Assembly (NCBI RefSeq): GCF_900148515.1
Contig: NZ_FRXN01000002.1
Span: forward strand, 806,001-870,000
Direction: 5' to 3'
Length of the DNA: 64,000 nt
Source of the DNA: Algoriphagus zhangzhouensis
Lineage (GTDB): Bacteria > Bacteroidota > Bacteroidia > Cytophagales > Cyclobacteriaceae
The notes under the pieces were generated by a model. That model searched no databases, had not been told where the DNA came from, and worked only from the letters and a program-made list of their open reading frames with translations. This document shows positions 31,523 through 39,554 of the stretch, one piece after another. A program made the position numbers and the translations under genes. Positions within the stretch are counted from its first letter, which is position 1. Each line of letters begins with the position of its first letter.

Positions 31523-33061
31523 ATGAAAAAAAGAAACGCTTTTTTAATTCTATTTGGGCTTGGAGCTTTGTTTTCTTGCACTAAGCCTGCTGCTCAGGTA
31601 GAGGAGGAAGTTCAAAAACCCAATGTAGTCCTGATTTATACAGATGACGTAGGTTATGGAGATATTTCTGCTTATGGCGGAAAAGTCCCTACTCCAAATA
31701 TTGACAAACTGGTAGAAGGAGGATTGAAATTCACCAATGCCTATGCAACAGCAGCGACCTGTACTCCATCGAGATATGCAATGTTGACTGGGGAATATGC
31801 CTGGAGAGCAAAAGGTCGGGGGGTTGCTCCGGGTGATGCTTCGGCTTTGATTCGACCAGGGGTGGAAACTTTGCCTTCTGTAATGCAAAGGGCCGGTTAT
31901 AGAACAGCCGCTATTGGAAAGTGGCATCTCGGTTTAGGAGGTGATGAAGGGCCAGATTGGAATGGAGAGATCAATCCTGGACCATTGGAGATAGGCTTTG
32001 ATTATTCTTTTATAATCCCTGCTACAGGGGACAGAGTCCCTACAGTTTTTGTGGAAGATCATCATGTGGTGGGGCTTGATCCTAATGATCCAATCGAGGT
32101 GAATTATAGAGAAAAGGTAGGAGATAGACCAACGGGAAAAGATAACCCTGAGCTATTGAAAATGATGTGGTCTCATGGACATAATCATACCATCGTCAAT
32201 GGAGTGAGTAGAATTGGCTTTATGGCTGGTGGGGAAGCTGCACTTTGGAGAGATGAGGATTTTGCTCAAACTTTTGTGGATAAAGCCACAGATTTTGTGG
32301 TAGAAGAATCGGAAAAACCGTTTTTCATGTATTTTTCTACTCATGATATTCATGTTCCTAGAATTGCCCATGAAAGATTTCAAGGAGCTTCAGAATTAGG
32401 GCCTCGTGGGGATGTAATCTTGCAACTGGATTGGACTGTTGGGGAAATCATGAAGCTTCTTCAAGAGAAAGGCTTGGAAGAAAATACGATCGTGATATTC
32501 ACCAGTGACAATGGACCTGTTTTGGATGATGGATATGTAGATCAAGCGAGAGAGTTTTTTGAATATGAGGAAGTAGGTGGAGGATTAAGCGGTGGTAAAT
32601 ACAGTGCATTGGAAGCAGGAACAAGAGTTCCATTTATCGTCAAATGGCCGAAATCAATTCAGGGAGGAAAAGAATCTAATGCCTTGTTCAGCCAAGTGGA
32701 CCTATTGGCATCTTTTGCTTCAGTTAATCAAGTTTCATTTGATTCAGCCCAAGCGGTTGATACTGAGAACCACTGGCCTGCTTTGATTGGAGCAGATTCC
32801 AAAGGACGATATGCCTTGGTTCAAGAAGCTTTATATACCAATTTGGCATATGTAAGAAATGATGGATATAAGCTTATTCCAGGAAATGAAGGACCTAAAA
32901 TGGTTCCGTGGGGCCCTCAAATTGAAACTGGTTTTGATGCACAAGATCAATTGTTTGATTTAAATTCTGATCCTACTGAAAAAGTTGATTTGGCAGAATC
33001 CAAACCAGAGATTCTTAAAGAAATGAAAGACGAGTTGATCAATATTATGATCAAAGAATGA
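31523..33061 (+). CDS. Type I sulfatase lipoprotein
   Basis: The start at 31523 places the ATG directly before a lipoprotein signal (MKKRNAFLIL to LFSC, Cys19); a further 12 codons upstream would pass through the leader hairpin. The 512-residue product has TDDVGYGD (Asp41, Asp42) and the maturation motif Cys80-Thr-Pro-Ser-Arg with AMLTGEY, then GKWHLGLGG and FTSDNGPVLDDG. It is a sulfatase of the arylsulfatase A type and differs strongly from the neighbour across the gap, so the pair is not a recent duplication. Likely role: removing sulfate from extracellular glycans. A terminator follows. Confidence 0.9.
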   Translation: MKKRNAFLILFGLGALFSCTKPAAQVEEEVQKPNVVLIYTDDVGYGDISAYGGKVPTPNIDKLVEGGLKFTNAYATAATCTPSRYAMLTGEYAWRAKGRGVAPGDASALIRPGVETLPSVMQRAGYRTAAIGKWHLGLGGDEGPDWNGEINPGPLEIGFDYSFIIPATGDRVPTVFVEDHHVVGLDPNDPIEVNYREKVGDRPTGKDNPELLKMMWSHGHNHTIVNGVSRIGFMAGGEAALWRDEDFAQTFVDKATDFVVEESEKPFFMYFSTHDIHVPRIAHERFQGASELGPRGDVILQLDWTVGEIMKLLQEKGLEENTIVIFTSDNGPVLDDGYVDQAREFFEYEEVGGGLSGGKYSALEAGTRVPFIVKWPKSIQGGKESNALFSQVDLLASFASVNQVSFDSAQAVDTENHWPALIGADSKGRYALVQEALYTNLAYVRNDGYKLIPGNEGPKMVPWGPQIETGFDAQDQLFDLNSDPTEKVDLAESKPEILKEMKDELINIMIKE

Positions 33062-33070
33062 TTTGAATAG

Positions 33071-33098
33071 AAAAGTCCGCTAGAGATAGCGGACTTTT
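33071..33098 (+). terminator. Bidirectional rho-independent terminator
   Basis: AAAAGTCCGCTA and TAGCGGACTTTT form a perfect 12-bp stem with a GAGA loop, followed by ATTTTTT on the plus strand. It sits between the convergent sulfatase and cysteine hydrolase genes and can serve both. Confidence 0.9.
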
Positions 33099-33103
33099 AT
33101 TTT

Positions 33104-33643
33104 TTATGGAATTGAAATTTCATGAAGGGGTTTCACCTGGATGTTTCCGTTGGTTGGTGTAAGATTACTCCAGACCCAATTGTAGTGCTGAATTACAGAT
33201 TTGGAGTCCATAAATGGCCATTCACCGGTTGTGTGCCCATCTTCAATCACGGTTATATTAAAATCTTTGACTAAGGCGGATTGGATGGTAGACTCTACAC
33301 AAAAATCAGTGGCGCATCCAGTGATATACAGTTCAGATATCCCTAATTCAGACAATTTTTCAACCAATTCAGTTTTGTAAAATGCATCATTGGCCGTCTT
33401 GGAAACTATCAAATCTGAAGTTTTTACCTCTAATTCATCTAAAAGCTCCCATTCCCAAGAATCCTTTTCAAATTCCCCAATTCCTTGATGCTGGATAAAG
33501 ATTACCGGAAGATTTTTTGATCTGAAAATCCTTGTTAGTTGATTGATTCGATCAATTACTCCCTCAGCATCAAATCTGGGAGTTTCTGAAGTAAATGAAC
33601 CCTTTTGCATATCAATGATCAATAGGGCTTGGATATTCTTCAT
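33104..33643 (-). CDS. Isochorismatase-family cysteine hydrolase
   Basis: This 179-residue enzyme has the Asp-Lys-Cys triad of the family: Asp in LLIIDMQKG (residue 11), Lys in IVSKTANDAF (about 81-83), Cys in TGCATDFCVESTI (about 116). The GCATDFCV nucleophile region and cis-peptide context resemble nicotinamidase- and isochorismatase-like hydrolases, including proteins of the YcaC type. The exact amide or vinyl ether substrate cannot be told. It starts 41 bases after the VOC gene on the same strand. Confidence 0.88.
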   Translation of the reverse strand: MKNIQALLIIDMQKGSFTSETPRFDAEGVIDRINQLTRIFRSKNLPVIFIQHQGIGEFEKDSWEWELLDELEVKTSDLIVSKTANDAFYKTELVEKLSELGISELYITGCATDFCVESTIQSALVKDFNITVIEDGHTTGEWPFMDSKSVIQHYNWVWSNLTPTNGNIQVKPLHEISIP

Positions 33644-33684
33644 AAAATGAAAGATAAAACGATCTAAGGTAAATGAAATTCCTT

Positions 33685-34077
33685 TTAGCTCATCGAGTGG
33701 ATCCCGATCATATTTCCCTCTGTGTCGGTCGCCAAAACCATAAATCCAAACTCGCCTATGGCAGTTTTAGGTTGAAAAACCTCTCCTCCAGCCTCTTTGA
33801 CTCTGGAAGCTTCAATACCACAATCTTCACTCATGAAATATACAATAGTGCTGCTACCTCCAGCTTTGAAACCTTCCATTTGCACTAGGGCCCCAGAGGC
33901 AGTATTTTTTGATTCCATATCACTTGGAAAAAACAACATCTTCATATCATCGTCTATTGCTTCAGGCATGGGCATTTCAACCAAATCTAGATCAAAAACC
34001 TTCTCATAAAATTTTTTGGCTCTTTCTAGATCATCGACATAAATCTCAAACCAAACGACTGGATTTCCTTTTTTCAT
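33685..34077 (-). CDS. VOC (glyoxalase/bleomycin resistance-like) family protein
   Basis: The 130-residue protein has the paired beta-alpha-beta-beta-beta modules of the VOC superfamily: WFEIYVDDLERAKKFYEKVF at 9-28, and STIVYFMSEDCGIEASRVKEAGGEVFQPK, ending in GFMVLATDTEGNMIGIHS. It resembles the subgroup described as PhnB-like or glyoxalase family proteins of Bacteroidota. Metal ligands are not obvious, so it could be an enzyme or a binding protein. It probably shares a transcript with the cysteine hydrolase gene. Confidence 0.85.
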   Translation of the reverse strand: MKKGNPVVWFEIYVDDLERAKKFYEKVFDLDLVEMPMPEAIDDDMKMLFFPSDMESKNTASGALVQMEGFKAGGSSTIVYFMSEDCGIEASRVKEAGGEVFQPKTAIGEFGFMVLATDTEGNMIGIHSMS

Positions 34078-34174
34078 AGCATTCTTGATTAAGTTAAAAG
34101 TTTAATTTTTAAAAGAATAGACCTACTATAAATCTAAGAAAATAGTCAAATAATTGATAAGGAGGATTTTAGAA

Positions 34175-34633
34175 TTAATTTTTCTCAAAAGTTAAATAGT
34201 CAGTGACACCGTTTCCACCACTGATATCTATTAGCTCAATTTTAGAAGAAGTTTGAGTCAAAATATCCCAATCATCATTCAGATCTTCAAAATCATTAGT
34301 AAGACTGAAATTGATATTGAAATCAAGATCGTCTAAACTGTCATCATCACTATTACTATCCGTAATACTCCAAGTTCCTTCGTAAGAATTTGTACCATTT
34401 GAGGCACTCAAAACACCAGAACTATTGAAGGTAAAATTGTATCCGGTAAAATGATTCGTTTCATCCTCATCAGAATCAATGAATTTGGTAATTCTCCAAG
34501 TTCCATTTGATGCGTTAGAAATGATTTCATCCTTAGTCGTATCATTTGGACTATCATCATTATTACAGGAAGTCAAAGAAAATACACCTAGAAGGAGTAT
34601 AAGAAGTCCAAATTTTAAATGTTCTGGGTTCAT
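34175..34633 (-). CDS. Lipocalin-like lipoprotein of unknown function
   Basis: The 152-residue product has a signal with lipobox SLTSC (Cys23) followed by NNDDSPNDTT, an acidic run like the Bacteroidota surface-export signal. The mature domain starts with GTWRITKFIDSDEDETNHFTGYNFTFNSSGVLSA in outline and continues GTWSITDS, DFNINFSLTNDFEDLNDDWDIL, ending in DYLTFEKN. The GTW repeats and eight-strand pattern are those of lipocalin-like proteins of Bacteroidota. It is strongly acidic, with many Asp and Asn. No partner gene is evident. Confidence 0.7.
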   Translation of the reverse strand: MNPEHLKFGLLILLLGVFSLTSCNNDDSPNDTTKDEIISNASNGTWRITKFIDSDEDETNHFTGYNFTFNSSGVLSASNGTNSYEGTWSITDSNSDDDSLDDLDFNINFSLTNDFEDLNDDWDILTQTSSKIELIDISGGNGVTDYLTFEKN

Positions 34634-34908
34634 GTTTTTTAGTGTTTAGGATGCCCCATCTTTTTATTTTATAAAGTCTATGAAACCAAATTTCCGAATT
34701 TACATTTGATAAGGTGTTTAACGGTAGAAATGGCGCCAGTGATATAAAAAGAAAAAATATTAAATGGCTAAAAATCAGCCATAAACAATGTTCTTTCTAT
34801 TTGGTCACAATAGGAAATAAGCTCTATTTTTTAAGAGAATAAGTCTACTATTAAATTAAGAAATTTATTTAAAATCTGATTAGAAATATTTTAGTAAATG
34901 TTTGAAAA

Positions 34909-35661
34909 TCAGGTTATGAAAGTTTTTCCTAAAACATACCCATCTGTATTATTTCCTGTTAAGGAATCGGCCATGTTCCCTGCAAGACTATTAGAAAAGA
35001 CCATGTCTGTTTCATTTTTTTGGTCGGCAGGTCCTCTATAGTGTTTTGTTGAATAGATTACGTTGACTTGGTTTTCTTCAAAAGCTATCTGAGAGACCAA
35101 TAAAGATTTTTCGTTTTTATCTAATACTTCCACGTGAATATGAGGCGCTCTCCCTTGGTACCAACCCGGGAAAATACTGATAAAAGATACTTGACCATTA
35201 GAGTCGGTAGTTTGACGCCCTCTTAAGAAATGCTTCTTTGTGTAATCCTTTTTTTGCATGGGAATATCCCCGTACTCCGAGTAATTTCCATCGGCATCGC
35301 AATGCCAAATGTCTACAAAAACATCTGCTAGCGGATTACAATTGTCACTTTTGTTTTTGATACTTAAATTGATCAATAAGGGTATGCCTTTTCTATCCAC
35401 AACAATGTTTTCCCTAACAAGCTGGGCTGGTGTTTTGATTGGAAAAGGCCCAGCAGTTTCTTGGGGAGAGGTAGGGCAAGTTCCACTTCCATCCCAGGGC
35501 TCAGAATCCATCATTGGTGGAGGCATTCCACCAGGAGGAAGTGGAGGCATACCCGGACCAAAACCTTGTGGTTGATTTGATTTACATGCGTAGAATGAGG
35601 GGAGAGCAATGATACTTCCCAGACCCGCAATGCTTTTTTTGATAAATTTTTTTCTATCCAT
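34909..35661 (-). CDS. Intradiol ring-cleavage dioxygenase-like secreted lipoprotein
   Basis: The ATG at 35661 was preferred because it starts the export signal (MDRKKFIKKS to FYAC, possible lipid-bearing Cys26); 11 further codons upstream are unlikely. The 250-residue product has a Pro-, Gly- and Met-rich linker (about 30-52), then the beta-sandwich core of intradiol dioxygenases: TAGPFP, VDIWHCDADGNYSEYGD and GWYQGRAPHIHVEV. The Fe(III) ligands of the family, two Tyr and two His, have clear candidates in these motifs. Being exported and outside any aromatic catabolic operon, it may act on phenolic material outside the cell or be non-catalytic. It stands alone. Confidence 0.83.
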   Translation of the reverse strand: MDRKKFIKKSIAGLGSIIALPSFYACKSNQPQGFGPGMPPLPPGGMPPPMMDSEPWDGSGTCPTSPQETAGPFPIKTPAQLVRENIVVDRKGIPLLINLSIKNKSDNCNPLADVFVDIWHCDADGNYSEYGDIPMQKKDYTKKHFLRGRQTTDSNGQVSFISIFPGWYQGRAPHIHVEVLDKNEKSLLVSQIAFEENQVNVIYSTKHYRGPADQKNETDMVFSNSLAGNMADSLTGNNTDGYVLGKTFIT

Positions 35662-35893
35662 TTTTCGCAATTTTTTTTGGACACACTGATCCAATGGTTA
35701 AAAATTAATTCAAGAAAAATTGCGGGTTTTGGAATTCAATTAACTCACTAAATTAAATCGGAGTATTGAAATTAAGTTGACACAATATTATTGAGACTTT
35801 GTTTGAGTTCAAATAAAATTTTGACAGATGGTTCTGGAAAAGCAAAAGTGATTAGTTTTTATCATCAGTTTAAATCTCTGAAATTCAACCCCA

Positions 35894-36835
35894 TCAAGTG
35901 GATGATAAGCCCGTGTCTTTCCTGACTTTTTCAATCAGTTTCCCCTTTTTCTTCCACCTTTTTTTAAACCGGTAAGAGGATGGATGGATGTTCAATTTTT
36001 TAAGGATGAAATCGAGAGGTAATCCCATCACTCTTTTTACAAGGACTTTTGGCTGGAAAAAAAGGTGTTCCTGAAATTTTTTGTAACCAAATATTGCTGC
36101 CTGTTCCAACATTTGGGCTTTTAACTCGGGATCGTTCAGTCTAGGAGAAAAATACTCATGTTCTGGACTAAACTTCTTTTTATAGGAATTCTTTCGCTCC
36201 CCACTCAATATGATCATTACCCCAACTCTAGATGGAAAATTAAATTTGATTCCTTTTTGAAAAGCCCTAAAAATCCACTCCTGTGAAGGAGTATAATACA
36301 AGTCCTTTTCCATTTCCCATTGCCCTATTTTCTCGGTTACACTTCGTTTTAGAAACCAGGTTGAGGCAACACTGAAGACATTGGTTGAAAATTTTCCATC
36401 TGGGTGGACGCTGCTGATATCTGTTTTTATTTGATTGGGATCAAAGCCATTTGGCCCTGGAGGGAGAATTTTGATGCCTGGAATAATTAAAAAATCAGCT
36501 TTGGATTCTTTCATTTCATAGATGCATTTTTCTAAATGATCAGGAAAAAATAAATCATCTTGGTTTAAGAATGCGAGGTATTCACCTTTGGCTTTTGAAA
36601 TACCAATATTGTTAGGTTTGGCTTGCTGACCACTATTTTTTTCTAGATTAAAAAAAGAAATTCGATCATCATTAAAGCCCTTGACAACTGCACCAGTATC
36701 ATCTGTGCAACAATCTCCTACCACTATCAACTCCCAGTCATGAAAACTGGAGTTGATAATGGATTGGATGGCATAACTAAGAAGATGACTGCTGTTGTAG
36801 GTTGCAATGACGATAGATATTTTAGGAGAGTGCAT
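35894..36835 (-). CDS. Family 2 glycosyltransferase
   Basis: The ATG at 36835 directly precedes the GT-A domain and has a purine-rich AAGAAG upstream; a longer TTG-started form is less likely. The 313-residue product has SIVIATYNSSHLLSYAIQSI, the DXD-like FLNQDDLFFPDHLE and a basic C-terminal third ending in KKRWKKKGKLIEKVRKD. GT2 enzymes transfer sugars to polysaccharide, lipid or protein acceptors; the acceptor is unknown. The start overlaps the end of the preceding FAD oxidoreductase gene by 14 bases, so the two are translationally coupled and probably act together. Confidence 0.86.
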   Translation of the reverse strand: MHSPKISIVIATYNSSHLLSYAIQSIINSSFHDWELIVVGDCCTDDTGAVVKGFNDDRISFFNLEKNSGQQAKPNNIGISKAKGEYLAFLNQDDLFFPDHLEKCIYEMKESKADFLIIPGIKILPPGPNGFDPNQIKTDISSVHPDGKFSTNVFSVASTWFLKRSVTEKIGQWEMEKDLYYTPSQEWIFRAFQKGIKFNFPSRVGVMIILSGERKNSYKKKFSPEHEYFSPRLNDPELKAQMLEQAAIFGYKKFQEHLFFQPKVLVKRVMGLPLDFILKKLNIHPSSYRFKKRWKKKGKLIEKVRKDTGLSST

Positions 36836-38069
36836 AAGCTTCTTTTTTACCAGCAACTCTATCTGCCACTTCCATCGCTAGAAAAGGAATGAGGGTGTAT
36901 TTTCCAGTGTCTATTGTATGATATTTCCCAAATGATCTCAGACCAATTTCAAAACGATCATGTAATCTACTTTTTTCAACATCCACATCGGAATTTCCCA
37001 GAGCTAGGATAACCCCTCCGACTGGATCAACAGTTTCAATTGGGAAATTTAATCTTTCCAGGCTTGGAATCCTTCTTTTAAGTTCTTCAAAACTGTCTTT
37101 GAATACCTTCATTCTTTGTTGTTCAGAGTACATGGAATCCCACTCTGGAGCCCTGTAGTCTGTAGACCAGCCTGTTCGTCCTATTGGATACCAGGAACAA
37201 AACGCACCTTTGTCTCGGAAATTGACTGTATCCCCAAACGGTCCAAGAACCATGGTGGCTGATGGGAGGTCTGAATCCTCTAATGGAATCAGGATTTTAT
37301 TTCCAAACTTATAGCGATGAGACCATTCTCCAATAGGTTCGATTCCCATCGTTCGATCTATTTCAAGTAAGCCATTCCAGGCCGTGTTGACCACTTCATC
37401 GAATGTCTCCGAATAGATTTCTCCTTCTTGTTCAAATTTGATTTTGAAGCCATTTTCTTTCTCTGAAACTCCAAGAACTTTGGTAGATAGATGAACGGTC
37501 AAGTTAGGGTCATCCATCAAAGCTTCAGTCAGCTTTTGGGCTACATATCTTGGTTCTAATGAATACTCACTGGTTTTGAAAACATCATCAATGAATTCTG
37601 GATTTCCTATGCCTTCCATTTGATTTCTGGGAAGAAGACTTGCCTCCAAATCATCAAAAATTCCCAGATATTTTTTCTGGGTTTTAGAATGAAGCTCTGC
37701 AAAATAATCCGCACATTTTTGGTAGTGCTGGTTCAATTGCTCCGCATTGAGTAGAGATTCTTTGTGGACCAAATAATAAAATGGAGTAGAAATACATTCT
37801 TCTGGATCTATATCAGCCCATCTTTGGATGTAATCCATGAAGTGGATCGCTCCATCCAGCATTTTTTTTGCTGTTTGGAAGCTTCTATCCATTGCAAAAA
37901 TGAACCCCACGTGGATTTTTCCTTCGTTGGCATAGCTAGCTTTCTGAATCGGGGTATGGTGTTCTTCAAAAATCTCAACTTTATATCCTCTTTTGGAAAG
38001 TTCAAGGGCTGTGCAAACCCCTAATCCACCAGCTCCTATGATGGCAATTCGTTTTTCTTTTTTAGTCAA
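36822..38069 (-). CDS. FAD-dependent amino acid oxidase-like oxidoreductase
   Basis: This 415-residue protein begins with the FAD-binding motif IAIIGAGGLGVCTALELSKRGYKVEIFEEH and follows the DAO (glycine/D-amino acid oxidase) fold: YANEGKIHVGF near 45, a substrate domain in the middle, and the C-terminal SFGKYHTIDTGKYTLIPFLAMEVADRV. It is likely cytoplasmic. Being coupled to a glycosyltransferase is unusual for a catabolic oxidase and suggests work on a sugar or a glycan precursor, which is inference. It starts 51 bases after radA ends. Confidence 0.82.
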   Translation of the reverse strand: MTKKEKRIAIIGAGGLGVCTALELSKRGYKVEIFEEHHTPIQKASYANEGKIHVGFIFAMDRSFQTAKKMLDGAIHFMDYIQRWADIDPEECISTPFYYLVHKESLLNAEQLNQHYQKCADYFAELHSKTQKKYLGIFDDLEASLLPRNQMEGIGNPEFIDDVFKTSEYSLEPRYVAQKLTEALMDDPNLTVHLSTKVLGVSEKENGFKIKFEQEGEIYSETFDEVVNTAWNGLLEIDRTMGIEPIGEWSHRYKFGNKILIPLEDSDLPSATMVLGPFGDTVNFRDKGAFCSWYPIGRTGWSTDYRAPEWDSMYSEQQRMKVFKDSFEELKRRIPSLERLNFPIETVDPVGGVILALGNSDVDVEKSRLHDRFEIGLRSFGKYHTIDTGKYTLIPFLAMEVADRVAGKKEAYALS

Positions 38070-38120
38070 TTTTATTGAAAATTAAATAGTTTATGGGCTT
38101 CAGGTTTGGGATGGTATTCC

Positions 38121-39494
38121 CTAAAAAATCAATGAATACATTTCTTCTAGTTTGCTGACTTGAAGAACCTGGATTTTAAACTTCTTTAAATCCAGACCTT
38201 TTACAGCATATTTGGATACAATGATTTTTTGAAAGCCTAGCTTTTCAGCTTCTGCAATTCGGTTTTCTATTCGTGAAACAGCCCGGATTTCGCCTCCCAA
38301 TCCTACTTCACCAGCAAAGCAAATTTGCTCTGATACTGGACTGTCTTCATAGCTGGAAATCAAGCTGGCGCAAACCGCCAAATCCAAAGCGGGGTCATCT
38401 ACTCTAAGCCCGCCTGCTACATTCAAAAATACATCCTGATTTCCTACTCTCATTCCTCCCCGCTTTTCCAAAACAGCCAATAGCATGTTCAATCTCTTGG
38501 CATCGTGTCCGGTGCTACTACGCTGTGGAGTTCCATAGGTAGCAGGGCTGACCAAAGACTGGATTTCTATTAATAGAGGTCGATTTCCCTCCATCATGGC
38601 TCCTATGGCTACTCCATTTAGAACTTCTTCCCTTTGGGTTAGCAAAATCTCTGAAGGATTCGCAACAGTTCGGAGTCCTTCAGCGCGCATTTCATAGATT
38701 CCCAATTCATGGGTAGAGCCAAATCGGTTTTTGGAAGTACGGAGGATTCTGTAAGTCATATGTCGATCTCCCTCAAACTGCAAAACAGTATCCACCATGT
38801 GCTCCAAAACTTTTGGTCCTGCAATGGAACCGTCTTTGGTGATGTGGCCAATCAAAAAAACTGGAGTTCCCGTTTCTTTGGCAAATTTCATCAGTTCTGC
38901 GGTACACTCTCGGACCTGTGAAACAGATCCTGCAGCTGATTCCACGTACTGACTATTCAATGTTTGAATAGAGTCAATGATTAGAAAATCAGGTTTCAGT
39001 ACATCGACTTGCTGAAAGATTTGTTGAGTATTGGTCTCAGAAAGCACGTAGCAGCCCGGATTTTTGGCTTCCATGCGGTCTGCTCTCATTTTGATCTGGC
39101 CTTCACTTTCCTCACCAGAAACGTAAAGAATTGTCTTTTCCTTTAAAGTCAAGGCTATTTGAAGCATCAAGGTGGATTTTCCGATTCCAGGCTCTCCTCC
39201 GATCAGTACCAATGAGCCCGGTACAATTCCTCCTCCCAAGACTCGATCCAATTCTGGATCTCCGGTGATCCATCGAGCTTGTTCTTCGTACTTGACCTCT
39301 CCTATTTTTTGAGGTTTACTAGCCTTCTTTGTAGTATTTCCCGCTGGCTTCCAGCTTCCTTTTCCACTTTCCTCCTTTTGGATTACTTCTTCTACATAGG
39401 TATTCCATTCTCCACAAGCGGGACATTTACCCAGCCATTTGGGACTTTGAGCACCACAGTTTTGACAGAAAAAGGAGGTTTTTACTTTAGCCAT
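38121..39494 (-). CDS. radA: DNA repair protein RadA
   Basis: The start at 39494 gives MAKVKTSFFC and the normal family N-terminus; four upstream codons are dispensable. The 457-residue protein has the zinc finger (Cys10, Cys13, Cys24, Cys27), the RecA-like ATPase with Walker A GGEPGIGKST, the RadA-specific KNRFG motif (TSKNRFGSTHELG) and the C-terminal Lon-like domain (GGLRVDDPALDLAVCASLISSYEDSPV). RadA promotes branch migration of recombination intermediates with RecA. It lies 60 bases downstream of polA on the same strand, two DNA repair genes together. Confidence 0.97.
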   Translation of the reverse strand: MAKVKTSFFCQNCGAQSPKWLGKCPACGEWNTYVEEVIQKEESGKGSWKPAGNTTKKASKPQKIGEVKYEEQARWITGDPELDRVLGGGIVPGSLVLIGGEPGIGKSTLMLQIALTLKEKTILYVSGEESEGQIKMRADRMEAKNPGCYVLSETNTQQIFQQVDVLKPDFLIIDSIQTLNSQYVESAAGSVSQVRECTAELMKFAKETGTPVFLIGHITKDGSIAGPKVLEHMVDTVLQFEGDRHMTYRILRTSKNRFGSTHELGIYEMRAEGLRTVANPSEILLTQREEVLNGVAIGAMMEGNRPLLIEIQSLVSPATYGTPQRSSTGHDAKRLNMLLAVLEKRGGMRVGNQDVFLNVAGGLRVDDPALDLAVCASLISSYEDSPVSEQICFAGEVGLGGEIRAVSRIENRIAEAEKLGFQKIIVSKYAVKGLDLKKFKIQVLQVSKLEEMYSLIF

Positions 39495-39554
39495 AAAGAA
39501 ATACAAGGTGAGAGGTGCGTAATACGAATTGGCTTAATTTTCAATTTTAAAATC

